Shown here: positions 1 through 8,478 of the stretch, in pieces
How positions within the stretch are numbered: position 1 is the first letter of the stretch
Layout: each line of letters starts with the position of its first letter
Translations under genes and position numbers: made by a program
Origin: Burkholderia sp. BCC1644
GTDB lineage: Bacteria > Pseudomonadota > Gammaproteobacteria > Burkholderiales > Burkholderiaceae
Direction: 5' to 3'
Length of the DNA stretch: 64,000 bases
Assembly (NCBI RefSeq): GCF_902833225.1
Contig: NZ_CADFEI010000025.1
Coordinates: 1 to 64,000, forward strand
Notes under the pieces: generated by a model
Seen by the model: the letters and a program-made list of their open reading frames with translations, nothing else
Told to the model about the DNA's origin: nothing
Databases searched by the model: none

Positions 1-684
1 CAGTTCCTTGATGCCGATCCCGTACGCCTGCGGCTCGGCGTTCGCGTCCAGCTTGAACTTCGAGATCAGCTGGCGGCCGAGGTGGCCGCGGCAGCCTTCG
101 GCGAACAGCGTGTACTTCGCGTGCAGCTCCATGCCGAGCTGGAAGTTCTCGGTCGGCTCGCCGTCCTTGCCCACGCCCATGTTGCCGGTCGCGACGCCTT
201 TGACCGAGCCGTCGTCGTTGTAGAGGATCTCGGCTGCGGGGAAGCCGGGGAAGATCTCGACGCCCAGCGCCTCGGCCTGCTGGCCCAGCCAGCGCGTGAC
301 GTTGCCCAGCGAAATGACGTAGTTGCCGTGGTTCTGGAAGTTGGCGGGCAGCGCCCAGTTGGGCGTGGTGACCGCGCTCTTCTCGGACAGGAACAGGAAG
401 CGGTCTTCCGTCACCTCGACGTCGAGCGGGGCGCCTCGTTCCTTCCAGTCGGGGAACAGTTCGTTGATCGCGCGCGGATCCATCACCGCGCCCGACAGGA
501 TGTGCGCGCCGATCTCGGAACCCTTCTCGAGCACGCACACGCCGATCTCGGTGCCTTTCTCGGCGGCCAGCTGCTTGAGCCGGATCGCCGCCGACAGCCC
601 GGCGGGGCCGCCGCCGACGATCACGACGTCGTATTCCATCGATTCGCGCGGGCCGTATTGCTCGATGAGGCTTGCGGGGGTCAT
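1..684 (-). CDS. Electron transfer flavoprotein-ubiquinone oxidoreductase, N-terminal part
   Basis: Only the first 228 codons lie in the window; the gene continues past position 1. ETF-QO passes electrons from reduced electron transfer flavoprotein, fed by acyl-CoA dehydrogenases, to membrane ubiquinone. The N-terminus carries a dinucleotide-binding motif for FAD (VVIVGGGPAGLSAA, about residues 21-34), then a segment typical of the family (SGAVMDPRAINELFPDW) and FAEGCRGHLGRQL. The ATG at 684 follows AGAGGA with a 5-nt gap, which fixes the start. The C-terminal 4Fe-4S and ubiquinone-binding parts are outside the window. The gene is divergent from the SDR gene, with about 180 bp between them for promoters. 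The family call is firm. Confidence 0.93.
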   Translation of the reverse strand, partial: MTPASLIEQYGPRESMEYDVVIVGGGPAGLSAAIRLKQLAAEKGTEIGVCVLEKGSEIGAHILSGAVMDPRAINELFPDWKERGAPLDVEVTEDRFLFLSEKSAVTTPNWALPANFQNHGNYVISLGNVTRWLGQQAEALGVEIFPGFPAAEILYNDDGSVKGVATGNMGVGKDGEPTENFQLGMELHAKYTLFAEGCRGHLGRQLISKFKLDANAEPQAYGIGIKEL

Positions 685-863
685 TGGCGTTCCTCTAACC
701 GTTAGAATGCTTTTATTCGGGAGCGTATTGTCTGCGAAACGAAACGCTTGCCGCAACAACATGCGGCTAGATTAGCACGATCGTTCTATTTTTTGTGCTA
801 GGGTAATGCTGCCCGGGCTGTGCCGCCCGGGCTGGCGAAACGACATCGAAAGGGGATGTGCAA

Positions 864-1646
864 ATGGGTCGATCGATCAATCTGGAAGGCAAGGTTGCGC
901 TGGTCACGGGCGCGTCGAGCGGCCTCGGGCAGCGCTTTGCGCAGGTGCTGTCGCAGGCCGGCGCGAAGGTCGTGCTTGCGAGCCGCCGTGTCGAGCGCCT
1001 GAAGGAGCTGCGCGCGGAGATCGAGGCGGCGGGCGGCGCCGCGCACGTCGTGTCGCTCGACGTCACCGACGTCCAGAGCATCAAGGCAGCGGTCGCGCAT
1101 GCGGAAACGGAAGCCGGCACGATCGACATCCTCGTGAACAATTCGGGTGTCTCGACGATGCAGAAGCTCGTCGACGTCACGCCGGCCGATTTCGAGTTCG
1201 TGTTCGACACCAACACGCGCGGCGCATTTTTCGTCGCGCAGGAAGTCGCGAAGCGGATGATCATGCGCGCGAACGGCAGCGGCAACGGCAAGCCGCCGTG
1301 CCGGATCATCAACATCGCGTCGGTGGCCGGGCTGCGCGTGTTCCCGCAGATCGGGCTGTACGCGATGAGCAAGGCCGCGGTCGTGCAGATGACGCGTGCG
1401 ATGGCGCTCGAGTGGGGGCGCCACGGGATCAACGTCAACGCGATCTGTCCGGGCTATATCGATACCGAAATCAATCATTACCTGTGGGAAACCGAGCAGG
1501 GCCAGAAGCTGCAGTCGATGCTGCCGCGCCGGCGCGTCGGCAAGCCGCAGGATCTCGACGGGCTGTTGTTGCTGCTCGCGGCCGACGAGTCGCAGTTCAT
1601 CAATGGCTCGATTATCTCCGCCGACGATGGCTTCGGCCTCGCCTGA
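864..1646 (+). CDS. SDR family NAD(P)-dependent oxidoreductase
   Basis: Short-chain dehydrogenase/reductase of 260 residues, the usual length for a classical SDR. The glycine-rich cofactor motif TGASSGLG is near residue 16, an NNSG motif is near residue 93, and the active-site YxxxK is visible as YAMSK near residue 170. ASRR after the second strand suggests an NADP preference, which is inference. A GTG at 858 would add two residues; I chose the ATG at 864 because AGGGG ends 8 nt before it. It lies 32 bp upstream of a thioesterase gene on the same strand, so the two probably share a transcript. With ETF-QO and a CoA transferase nearby, a role in acyl or 3-hydroxyacyl metabolism is plausible, but the substrate cannot be read from sequence. 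Confidence 0.9.
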   Translation: MGRSINLEGKVALVTGASSGLGQRFAQVLSQAGAKVVLASRRVERLKELRAEIEAAGGAAHVVSLDVTDVQSIKAAVAHAETEAGTIDILVNNSGVSTMQKLVDVTPADFEFVFDTNTRGAFFVAQEVAKRMIMRANGSGNGKPPCRIINIASVAGLRVFPQIGLYAMSKAAVVQMTRAMALEWGRHGINVNAICPGYIDTEINHYLWETEQGQKLQSMLPRRRVGKPQDLDGLLLLLAADESQFINGSIISADDGFGLA

Positions 1647-1678
1647 GCGGACGACACTCAGCAACAAAGAAGACTGCA

Positions 1679-2119
1679 ATGAGCGCAACAAGCGATTACT
1701 CCCCCGTATTTGAGATGTCGATGCCGATCCGCTGGGGCGACATGGACGCATTCGGCCATGTGAACAACACGGTCTATTTCCGCTACATGGAGCAGGCGCG
1801 GATCTCGTGGTTCGAGGAACTCGGCATTGCCGGCGGCAATGGCGAAGGGCAGGGGCCCGTCATCGTCACGGCGTCGATGGAATTCCTCAAGCAACTGCAC
1901 TATCCGGGCGACGTGATCGCGAAGATGTCGGCCGCGAAACCCGGCCGGAGCAGCTTCGACACCGGTTTCGAACTCACGCGCGCGGACGATCCGCAGCACG
2001 TCTATGCGCGCGGCAAGGCGCGCTGCGTGTGGGTCGACTACGCGCTGGGCAAGTCGGTGGAACTGCCGCAACTGCTGCGCGACACGATCGAGCGCGCACT
2101 CGCGACGAAAATCGACTGA
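1679..2119 (+). CDS. Acyl-CoA thioesterase of the 4HBT/YbgC (hot-dog) family
   Basis: A 146-residue hot-dog-fold thioesterase. The family signature is at residues about 15-35: the segment RWGDMDAFGHVNNTVYFRYME contains the catalytic Asp (GDMDAFGHVNN) and the following YFRYMEQAR helix. Members hydrolyse acyl-CoA or 4-hydroxybenzoyl-CoA-like thioesters in the cytoplasm. The ATG at 1679 follows an AAGAAGACTGCA stretch that can serve as a weak ribosome-binding site. It sits 32 bp after the SDR gene and probably shares its transcript. It converges with the LuxR-type regulator downstream. A 9-bp hairpin (2182-2204) lies between the two but lacks a clear T run. Confidence 0.9.
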   Translation: MSATSDYSPVFEMSMPIRWGDMDAFGHVNNTVYFRYMEQARISWFEELGIAGGNGEGQGPVIVTASMEFLKQLHYPGDVIAKMSAAKPGRSSFDTGFELTRADDPQHVYARGKARCVWVDYALGKSVELPQLLRDTIERALATKID

Positions 2120-2235
2120 GCGCCGGATCGGCGAGGCCGGCGCCGGCGCGCCGGTGATTTGCCCTGCCTGTCGTTGCCCGAATCGGCCGCCTTGCGCGGC
2201 CGATCGTCATTCGGGCGCCGTCACGCGGCAGGCGT

Positions 2236-2781
2236 TCACTGCCCGAGCAGACGCTGCAGAAGCTCCGGCGTGTTGTTCGTGCCGTATTTGCGCATCAGCC
2301 GAGCGCGGTAGATGTCGACCGTGCGCGAACTGATGTCGAGCACGCGCCCGATCTGCTTGCTGGTCTTGCCGGTCGCGAGCTGCGCGGCGATCTCGCGCTC
2401 GCGCGGGGTCAGCTCGACGGCGACCCGGCGGGTCGCACTCAGATCCTCGAAGGTCCACACGCCGGCCGCGAGCGGCGCGGTACGGTCGAGCGCGCGGCCC
2501 GTCACGTGGCACCAGAACAACTCGCCATCCGCGCGCTTCATGATTCTGTCATCCGAGTAGATGCCGTTCGCGGCCATCACGCGCGCGATACGCTCGCCGA
2601 TGCGCTGGAATTCGTCCGTCGACGGGTAGAGCACCTCGTACGATTTCCCTATCAGGTCGGCTCGCGCGCAGCGGAAGATCGACGCGAGCGCGTCGTTGCA
2701 ATCCTCGATCACGCGGTCGCGAGACAGCACGAGGCCGAGCGGCGCGAGGTGGAAGGCAGTCTGGTAATCGAGAGCTGGCAT
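2236..2781 (-). CDS. PAS domain-containing LuxR-type transcriptional regulator
   Basis: A 181-residue one-component regulator. Residues about 5-110 form a PAS sensor domain, seen in the segments CNDALASIFRCARADLIGKS, YPSTDEF and the C-terminal strand GVWTFEDLSATR. Residues about 120-178 form a LuxR/GerE helix-turn-helix: LTPREREIAAQLATGKTSKQ followed by IGRVLDISSRTVDIYRARLM. The protein lacks a response-regulator receiver domain, so the PAS domain probably senses a ligand or redox state. The start at 2781 was chosen because the PAS domain begins directly after it; upstream in-frame codons lack conserved sequence. The gene is divergent from the CoA-transferase genes across a 223-bp region, so it may control them. 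That link is inference from position. Confidence 0.85.
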   Translation of the reverse strand: MPALDYQTAFHLAPLGLVLSRDRVIEDCNDALASIFRCARADLIGKSYEVLYPSTDEFQRIGERIARVMAANGIYSDDRIMKRADGELFWCHVTGRALDRTAPLAAGVWTFEDLSATRRVAVELTPREREIAAQLATGKTSKQIGRVLDISSRTVDIYRARLMRKYGTNNTPELLQRLLGQ

Positions 2782-3004
2782 GGCGCGGGCAAGCGGAGGC
2801 AAACGCTTATGTATTTTTGCGTATTGTGCCGCATCCGCGCCGCATCGTACCCTTTCAGGCATCTCGCGGTGGTTTGCCGCGACATAAAAACAGCGCGCTT
2901 CGACGCAGGCATTGCCGCGCATGCATAGAATGATGCGGCGGGCTTGCGGCCCAGCTGGGCGCGTGAACCGGTTTCGCTGGTTTCCATAGAGGAAGGGACA
3001 ACTG

Positions 3005-3709
3005 ATGAACAAAGTCTATCCAAGCGCGGCTGCCGCGCTGGAAGGGATCGTCCGCGACGGACAGACCTTCGCGGTGGGCGGCTTCGGCCTGTGCGGGATT
3101 CCGGAAGCGCTGATCGCGGCGTTGCGCGATTCGGCGGTCAAGGGCATCACCTGCATCAGCAACAACGCGGGCGTCGACGGCTTCGGCCTCGGCCTGCTGC
3201 TGGAAACGCGCCAGATCAAGAAGATGATCTCGTCGTACGTCGGCGAGAACAAGGAGTTCGAGCGCCAGTACCTGGCCGGCGAACTCGAGCTCGAATTCAC
3301 GCCGCAAGGCACGCTCGCCGAGAAGCTGCGCGCGGGCGGCGCAGGCATCCCTGCCTTCTTCACGAATACCGGCTACGGCACCGTGATCGCGGAAGGCAAG
3401 GAAACGCGTCAGTTCGGCGACCGCCACTACGTGCTCGAGCCGTCGCTGACGGCCGACGTCGCGCTCGTGAAGGCGTGGAAGGCCGACAAGTCCGGCAACC
3501 TGATCTATCGCCGCACGGCGCGCAACTTCAACCCGATGTGCGCGATGGCCGGCAAGATCACCGTGGTGGAAGTCGAGGAGATCGTCGAGAACGGCACGCT
3601 CGATCCGGACCAGGTCCACACGCCGGGGATTTTCGTGCAGCGCATCGTGCTGAACGCGACGCCTGAAAAACGCATCGAACAACGCGTCGTACGCGCGAAA
3701 GGAGACTGA
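3005..3709 (+). CDS. scoA: 3-oxoacid CoA-transferase subunit A
   Basis: The 234-residue alpha subunit of a class I CoA transferase (succinyl-CoA:3-ketoacid CoA transferase type). The enzyme activates acetoacetate to acetoacetyl-CoA using succinyl-CoA. The family signature appears near residues 19-32 (GQTFAVGGFGLCGIPE), followed by NNAGVDGFGLGLLL. Length matches bacterial ScoA. An AGAGGAAGGGACAACTG stretch supplies a strong ribosome-binding site. The stop codon is one base before the start of the B subunit, so the two are translationally coupled. The exact keto acid used in vivo is inferred from family resemblance. Confidence 0.93.
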   Translation: MNKVYPSAAAALEGIVRDGQTFAVGGFGLCGIPEALIAALRDSAVKGITCISNNAGVDGFGLGLLLETRQIKKMISSYVGENKEFERQYLAGELELEFTPQGTLAEKLRAGGAGIPAFFTNTGYGTVIAEGKETRQFGDRHYVLEPSLTADVALVKAWKADKSGNLIYRRTARNFNPMCAMAGKITVVEVEEIVENGTLDPDQVHTPGIFVQRIVLNATPEKRIEQRVVRAKGD

Positions 3710-3710
3710 C

Positions 3711-4352
3711 ATGGCCTGGAATCGTGACCAGATGGCCGCGCGCGCGGCGAAGGAGCTGCAGGACGGCTTCTACGTGAACCTCGGTATCGGCCTGCCGACG
3801 CTCGTTGCCAACCACGTGCCGGAAGGCGTCGAAGTGTGGCTGCAGTCGGAAAACGGCCTGCTCGGTATCGGCCCGTCGCCGACCGAAGACGAAGTCGACG
3901 CCGATCTCATCAACGCCGGCAAGCAGACCGTCACGACGCTGCCGGGCTCGTCGATCTTCTCGTCGGCCGACTCGTTCGCGATGATCCGCGGCGGCCATAT
4001 CAACCTCGCGATCCTCGGTGCGATGCAGGTCAGCAAGCAGGGCGATCTCGCGAACTGGATGATCCCCGGCAAGATGATCAAGGGGATGGGCGGCGCGATG
4101 GACCTCGTCGCGGGTGTGGGGCGTGTCGTCGTGCTGATGGAGCATGTCGCGAAGGGCGACCAGCACAAGATCCTCGACGCGTGCAACCTGCCGCTGACGG
4201 GTGTCGGCGTGGTCGACCTGATCATCACCGATCTCGGCGTGATCGAAGTGACGCCGGCCGGCCTGAAGGTGCTCGAGCTCGCCGACAGCGTGAGCGCCGA
4301 CGAGATCCAGGCGAAGACGGGCGCGCCGCTCGACGTCAGCGCCGTCGCGTAA
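3711..4352 (+). CDS. scoB: 3-oxoacid CoA-transferase subunit B
   Basis: The 213-residue beta subunit that carries the catalytic glutamate of the CoA transferase. The active-site motif is visible as SENGLLGIGP near residues 43-52; the Glu forms the glutamyl-CoA thioester intermediate. The N-terminus (AARAAKELQDGFYVNLGIGL) and the GGHINLAILGAMQV segment are typical of the family. The ATG follows AAAGGAGACTGAC, a strong ribosome-binding site lying in the end of scoA. Together scoA and scoB encode a complete heterodimer. A strong terminator begins 27 bp after the stop. Confidence 0.94.
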   Translation: MAWNRDQMAARAAKELQDGFYVNLGIGLPTLVANHVPEGVEVWLQSENGLLGIGPSPTEDEVDADLINAGKQTVTTLPGSSIFSSADSFAMIRGGHINLAILGAMQVSKQGDLANWMIPGKMIKGMGGAMDLVAGVGRVVVLMEHVAKGDQHKILDACNLPLTGVGVVDLIITDLGVIEVTPAGLKVLELADSVSADEIQAKTGAPLDVSAVA

Positions 4353-4378
4353 ATCAACTGCGCACCCGCGCGGTCTCG

Positions 4379-4417
4379 ACGCCCCGCATGCCGGACGACG
4401 GCATGCGGGGCGTTTGT
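4379..4417 (+). terminator. Intrinsic terminator after scoAB
   Basis: A 15-bp GC-rich perfect stem (arms ACGCCCCGCATGCCG and its complement, 5-nt loop) followed by a short T run. It closes the scoAB transcription unit. Confidence 0.8.
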
Positions 4418-4550
4418 CATTGCGCATCGGCGGGCCGCCTGTTCGGTGCCCGATGAGCCGACCCGCGCGCCGGAAGCGGTTTACAATCGTTCGCATCGGG
4501 CGCCGCAAGCGTTGCCCCGCGCGTCGCCCCCGTTCGACAGGATGCCAACG

Positions 4551-5447
4551 ATGCCAACGACCCCAGCGAATCCCCAGGTTCCTCGCCAGCGGCGCGTGCA
4601 GTGTGCGAGCGCTGCAGGCCTGCATCACATCGCCTATACGGAGTGGGGCGATCCCGCCAACCCGCGCGTGCTCGTCTGCGTGCACGGCCTGACGCGTTCC
4701 GGGCGCGATTTCGACCGGCTCGCCGCCGCGCTGTCCGATACGTATCGCGTCGTCTGCCCCGACATCGTCGGGCGCGGCCGGTCGGACCGGCTGGCCGACC
4801 CGCGGCTCTATGCGATTCCGCAGTACGTGGCCGACATGGTGACGCTGATCGCGCGGCTCGACGTCGAATCGGTCGACTGGTTCGGTACGTCGATGGGCGG
4901 CCTGATCGGCATGGCGCTCGCGGGGCTGCCCGGTTCGCCGCTGCGCCGGATGATCATCAACGACGTCGGGCCGCGCATCGAGCCCGATTCGCTGACGCGC
5001 ATCGGCGAATACCTCGGCGTGCAGCCGCGCTTCGACACCGAGCAGGAGGCCATCGACTATCTGACGTCGCTGTCGCTGCCGTTCGGCGCGCTGACTGCCG
5101 ACGAATGGCGCGAGATCAACGGGCCGCTGCTGCACGAGCTGCCCGAGGGCGGCTGGACGATGCGCTACGATCCGCGCATCGCCGAGCCGTTCAAGGCAAC
5201 GACGCCCGAACTGGCCGCGCTCGGCGAAGCTGCGCTGTGGCGCGCGATCGAGACGACGGATGCGTCGCTGCTCGTCGTGCGTGGCGAGACGTCCGACCTG
5301 CTGTCGCGCGAGACGGTGGCCGACATGGTGCGTCGCGGCCGGCATGTGACGCATGCCGAGATTCCGGGTGCGGGCCACGCGCCGGCGTTCATCAGCGCCG
5401 ACCAGATTGCGCTTGCGCGGCGGTTTTTCGTCGAAGGCGACGCATAA
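4551..5447 (+). CDS. Alpha/beta hydrolase fold protein
   Basis: A 298-residue alpha/beta hydrolase. The oxyanion-hole region is VHGLTRSGRDFDRL, the nucleophile elbow is GTSMGG (Ser in G-x-S-x-G), and the catalytic His lies in GAGHAPAF near the C-terminus; the acid is likely the Asp of ETSDLLS. No signal peptide is seen, so it is probably cytoplasmic. ATG codons at 4446, 4542 and 4551 are in frame. I prefer 4551 because ACAGG ends 9 nt before it. The substrate is unknown; neighbours suggest small ester or thioester chemistry, but this is weak inference. Confidence 0.85.
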   Translation: MPTTPANPQVPRQRRVQCASAAGLHHIAYTEWGDPANPRVLVCVHGLTRSGRDFDRLAAALSDTYRVVCPDIVGRGRSDRLADPRLYAIPQYVADMVTLIARLDVESVDWFGTSMGGLIGMALAGLPGSPLRRMIINDVGPRIEPDSLTRIGEYLGVQPRFDTEQEAIDYLTSLSLPFGALTADEWREINGPLLHELPEGGWTMRYDPRIAEPFKATTPELAALGEAALWRAIETTDASLLVVRGETSDLLSRETVADMVRRGRHVTHAEIPGAGHAPAFISADQIALARRFFVEGDA

Positions 5448-5527
5448 ACGCGTCATAATATGCGGTTCGGCGGCACGCGGGCCGTGTCGTCGCCCGATTC
5501 TCTACCCACTCACGACCGGAACACTCC

Positions 5528-5881
5528 ATGGCAGTCATTCGTCACCACGTCGGGGCCCGTCTCTCCGAAACCGCGATCCACAACGGTACCGTGTATCTGG
5601 CCGGCCAGATCGCCGAAGACACCACGCAGGACATCAAGGGCCAGACGCGCGAAGTGCTCGGCCACATCGACCGCCTGCTCGCCGAAGCGAACAGCGACAA
5701 GGCGCATCTGCTGTCGGTGCAGATCTACATCTCGGATCTCGCGAACTTCGACGGCATGAATGCCGAGTGGGATGCATGGGTCGCACAGGGCAATACGCCG
5801 CCGCGTGCCACCGTCGAGGCGAAGCTCGCGGATCCCGCGCTGCTCGTCGAGATCGTGGTCGTCGCCGCGCAGCGGAGCTGA
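5528..5881 (+). CDS. RidA family reactive enamine/imine deaminase
   Basis: A 117-residue RidA/YjgF-like protein. RidA proteins form trimers in the cytoplasm and hydrolyse reactive 2-aminoacrylate-type enamines released by PLP enzymes. Family marks include NGTVYLAGQIAEDT near the N-terminus and ARATVEAKLADPALLVEIVV-like C-terminal residues (here PPRATVEAKLADP, where the Arg binds the substrate carboxylate). It lies 39 bp upstream of relA on the same strand, so co-transcription is likely. It is a RidA subfamily member; whether it is the main housekeeping RidA cannot be told from one locus. Confidence 0.9.
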   Translation: MAVIRHHVGARLSETAIHNGTVYLAGQIAEDTTQDIKGQTREVLGHIDRLLAEANSDKAHLLSVQIYISDLANFDGMNAEWDAWVAQGNTPPRATVEAKLADPALLVEIVVVAAQRS

Positions 5882-5920
5882 GCGTTATCCGACGATGACC
5901 GCATTCCCGCAGGCCGTGCA

Positions 5921-8155
5921 ATGACCGAGTCCGTTTCCGCTTCTCCCGTCGCGGCACCGTCGTTCGACGACGTGCTGGCGTTCGTGCGCGAACGGGCCGG
6001 AGATGCACGCCTGTCGTCGGGCGAACTGCTTGCCGATCACTCGGCCGGCACGGCGGCGATCATGCGCACGCTGAACGTCGACCCGTCTGCGATGCAGGCC
6101 GCTGCGTTGTTCGTGCTGACGCCGCATCTGAGCGACCCCGAGCGCGAGCTTACCGAGCGCTTCGGCGAAGAGGTGGCGCGGCTCGTGTCCGACGTGCGCA
6201 AGCTGTTGCGGCTCGGCACCGTCAGCCTGCGCGCCGCGCAGAACGCGATGCCCGACACGGGGCGCGACGCGGCGGAAGAGCGGCGCACGCAGATCGAGGC
6301 GCTGCGCAAGATGCTGCTCGCGTTCGCGCAGGATATTCGCGTCGTGCTGATCCGGCTCGCGTCGCGGTTGCAGTCGTTGCGCTATTACGCGGCCGCGAAG
6401 ATCGAGCCGCCGCCCGACGTCGCGCGCGAGACGCTCGAGATCTATGCGCCGCTCGCGAACCGTCTCGGCATCTGGCAACTGAAGTGGGAGCTCGAGGATC
6501 TCGCGTTCCGCTTCGAGGATCCCGTCACCTACAAGCGGATCGCCAAGCTGCTCGACGAGAAGCGCATCGAGCGCGAGGCGTACGTCACGCAGGCGATCGA
6601 GCGGCTGCAGCACGAGCTCGCGGAAGCGGGCATCCAGGCCGACGTGAGCGGCCGGCCGAAACATATCTACAGCATCTGGCGCAAGATGCGCGGCAAGGAG
6701 CTCGATTTCTCCGAGCTGTACGACGTGCGCGCGTTTCGCGTGATCGTGCCGGACATCAAGGATTGCTACGCGGTGCTCGGCATCGTGCATCACCTGTGGC
6801 AGCCGGTGCCGAAGGAATTCGACGACTACATCTCGCGGCCGAAGCCGAACGGCTACAAGTCGCTGCATACGGTCGTGATCGGCGACGACGGCCGCGCGTT
6901 CGAGGTGCAGATCCGCACGCAGGAGATGCACCGTTTCGCCGAGTACGGCGTGGCCGCGCACTGGCGCTACAAGGAGGCCGGCACGCGCGGTTATGGCGGC
7001 CAGTTCTCGGCGAGCGACAAGTACGACGAGAAGATCGCGTGGCTGCGCCAGTTGCTGGCGTGGAAGGACGACGTCGAGGACGGCACCGAGGTGTCGGGCG
7101 ACCAGGCGTGGGCGCAATTGCGCGAGACGTCGCTCGACGACGACCACATCTACGTGCTGACGCCGCAGGCGCGCGTCATCGCGTTGCCGCAGGGCGCGAC
7201 GCCGGTCGATTTCGCATACCACCTGCACAGCGAGCTGGGTCATCGCTGCCGCGGCGCGCGCGTCGACGGCGTGATGGTGCCGCTGAACACGTCGCTCGCG
7301 AACGGCCAGACGGTCGAGATCGTCGCGGTGAAGGAGGGCGGGCCGTCGCGCGACTGGCTGAACCTGCAGCTCGGCTACCTGAAGAGTCCGCGTGCGCGCC
7401 AGAAGGTACGTGCGTGGTTCAACTCGATCGAGCAGGAAGAAAACGTCGCGCATGGCCGTGCGCTCGTCGAAAAGACGCTGCAGCGCGAAGGCAAGACGTC
7501 GGTCAACCTGGACCACCTTGCCGCGAAGCTCGGCTTCAAGTCGCCCGAGGAGCTGTTCTCGGTCGTCGGCAAGGAAGAGTTCAGCCTGCGCAATGTCGAG
7601 CACGCGCTCTCCGATGCGCCGCCGCCGGAGCCGGCACCCGAGACGCCGGCCGATTTCGAGAAGCGCAGCAGCGGCGCGAGCGTCGCGCACGGTGCGTCGA
7701 CCGGCGTGCTGGTAGTGGGCGTCGATGCGTTGCTGACCCAGCTGGCGCGCTGCTGCCGTCCGGCGCCGCCCGATCCGATCAGCGGGTTCGTCACGCGCGG
7801 CAAGGGCATGTCGATCCACCGTACCGACTGTCCGACGTTCCGCCGGATGGTCGAGCGCGCTCCGGAGCGCGTGCTGCAGACGACCTGGTCGGCCGACGTG
7901 CTGGGCGGGCGCGGCGCGTCCGTCTATCCGGTCGACCTGATGATCGAGGCGAGCGACCGGCAAGGATTGCTGCGCGACATCTCCGAAGTGTTCGCGCGCG
8001 AGAAGATCAACGTGGTGGGCGTGAAGACGCAGAGTCGCCGCAATGCCGCATTCATGCAGTTCACGGTCGAGGTGTCGAATTCGGCGCAGGTGCAGCGCGC
8101 GTGCACGCTGCTCGGCGAAGTGCAAGGCGTCGTGCGGGCGGGGCGGAAGGCGTGA
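5921..8155 (+). CDS. relA: GTP pyrophosphokinase, RelA-type (p)ppGpp synthetase
   Basis: A 744-residue long RSH protein that makes (p)ppGpp from ATP and GTP/GDP at stalled ribosomes. The order is a pseudo-hydrolase domain (about 40-200), a synthetase domain (about 240-360, with RPKHIYSIWRKM, DVRAFRVIV, KPNGYKSLHTVV and EVQIRTQEMHRFAEYGVAAH), a TGS domain (about 405-465, YVLTPQARVIALPQGATPVD), a zinc-finger/helical region with a CC pair (ARCCRPAPPDPISGFVT) and a C-terminal ACT domain (about 665-740). In the N-terminal domain the HD metal pair expected after AAALL is replaced by FVLTPHL, so hydrolase activity should be absent. This marks it as RelA rather than SpoT. A nine-codon frame (5895-5924) ends in ATGA overlapping the relA start, which may couple translation. 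Confidence 0.93.
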   Translation: MTESVSASPVAAPSFDDVLAFVRERAGDARLSSGELLADHSAGTAAIMRTLNVDPSAMQAAALFVLTPHLSDPERELTERFGEEVARLVSDVRKLLRLGTVSLRAAQNAMPDTGRDAAEERRTQIEALRKMLLAFAQDIRVVLIRLASRLQSLRYYAAAKIEPPPDVARETLEIYAPLANRLGIWQLKWELEDLAFRFEDPVTYKRIAKLLDEKRIEREAYVTQAIERLQHELAEAGIQADVSGRPKHIYSIWRKMRGKELDFSELYDVRAFRVIVPDIKDCYAVLGIVHHLWQPVPKEFDDYISRPKPNGYKSLHTVVIGDDGRAFEVQIRTQEMHRFAEYGVAAHWRYKEAGTRGYGGQFSASDKYDEKIAWLRQLLAWKDDVEDGTEVSGDQAWAQLRETSLDDDHIYVLTPQARVIALPQGATPVDFAYHLHSELGHRCRGARVDGVMVPLNTSLANGQTVEIVAVKEGGPSRDWLNLQLGYLKSPRARQKVRAWFNSIEQEENVAHGRALVEKTLQREGKTSVNLDHLAAKLGFKSPEELFSVVGKEEFSLRNVEHALSDAPPPEPAPETPADFEKRSSGASVAHGASTGVLVVGVDALLTQLARCCRPAPPDPISGFVTRGKGMSIHRTDCPTFRRMVERAPERVLQTTWSADVLGGRGASVYPVDLMIEASDRQGLLRDISEVFAREKINVVGVKTQSRRNAAFMQFTVEVSNSAQVQRACTLLGEVQGVVRAGRKA

Positions 8156-8201
8156 TGTGGGGTTGGAGCACCATTATTTTGCTGCGACCGCATAAAAACA
8201 C

Positions 8202-8230
8202 TTGCCAAGCCGGTGGCAGCTCCATATAAT
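8202..8230 (+). promoter_or_regulatory. Sigma-70 promoter of tRNA-Val (and possibly thrS)
   Basis: TTGCCA at 8202-8207 and a perfect TATAAT at 8225-8230 are separated by 17 bp. The tRNA begins 12 bp after the -10 box. No other convincing promoter lies between the tRNA and thrS, so read-through into the thrS leader is likely. Confidence 0.85.
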
Positions 8231-8242
8231 CTTAGCTTCTCT

Positions 8243-8319
8243 AGGCTCGTAGCTCAGCTGGTTAGAGCACCACCTTGACATGGTGGGGGTCGTTGGTTCG
8301 AGTCCAATCGAGCCTACCA
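8243..8319 (+). tRNA. tRNA-Val (anticodon GAC)
   Basis: A 77-nt cloverleaf. The acceptor stem is AGGCTCG/CGAGCCT, the D-arm GCTC/GAGC, and the anticodon stem CCACC/GGTGG with loop TTGACAT, giving anticodon GAC. The T-arm is TTGG/CCAA with TTCGAGT, and the 3' CCA is encoded (8317-8319). It reads GUC and GUU valine codons. Confidence 0.97.
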
Positions 8320-8392
8320 ACGAATTGAGAATGCCCGGCCTCCGGGTGTTCGATGCAGTAAAGAACTCAACGCGAACAAGGCGAATACGGTT

Positions 8393-8437
8393 ATGACACC
8401 GCGAACGTTGACCGAAACTACTTCGGAGCGACGCTAG
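8393..8437 (+). CDS. Candidate threonine-rich leader peptide of thrS
   Basis: A 14-codon frame encoding MTPRTLTETTSERR. Five of 14 codons are Thr (ACA, ACG, ACC, ACT, ACT), far above the background. It lies between tRNA-Val and thrS and stops 42 nt before a strong intrinsic terminator, the layout of a ribosome-controlled attenuator. Ribosomes stalling on uncharged tRNA-Thr could change RNA folding and let transcription reach thrS. GCGAACGTT (8401-8409) can pair with AACGTTTTCGC (8444-8454), enclosing the Thr codons. Weak points are an AAGG ribosome-binding site 11 nt upstream and an antiterminator that I could not draw convincingly. The peptide is seen; its role is inference. Confidence 0.6.
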   Translation: MTPRTLTETTSERR

Positions 8438-8478
8438 TCGAGGAACGTTTTCGCCCTTTCAGTTTGAGTGAAGTATCG

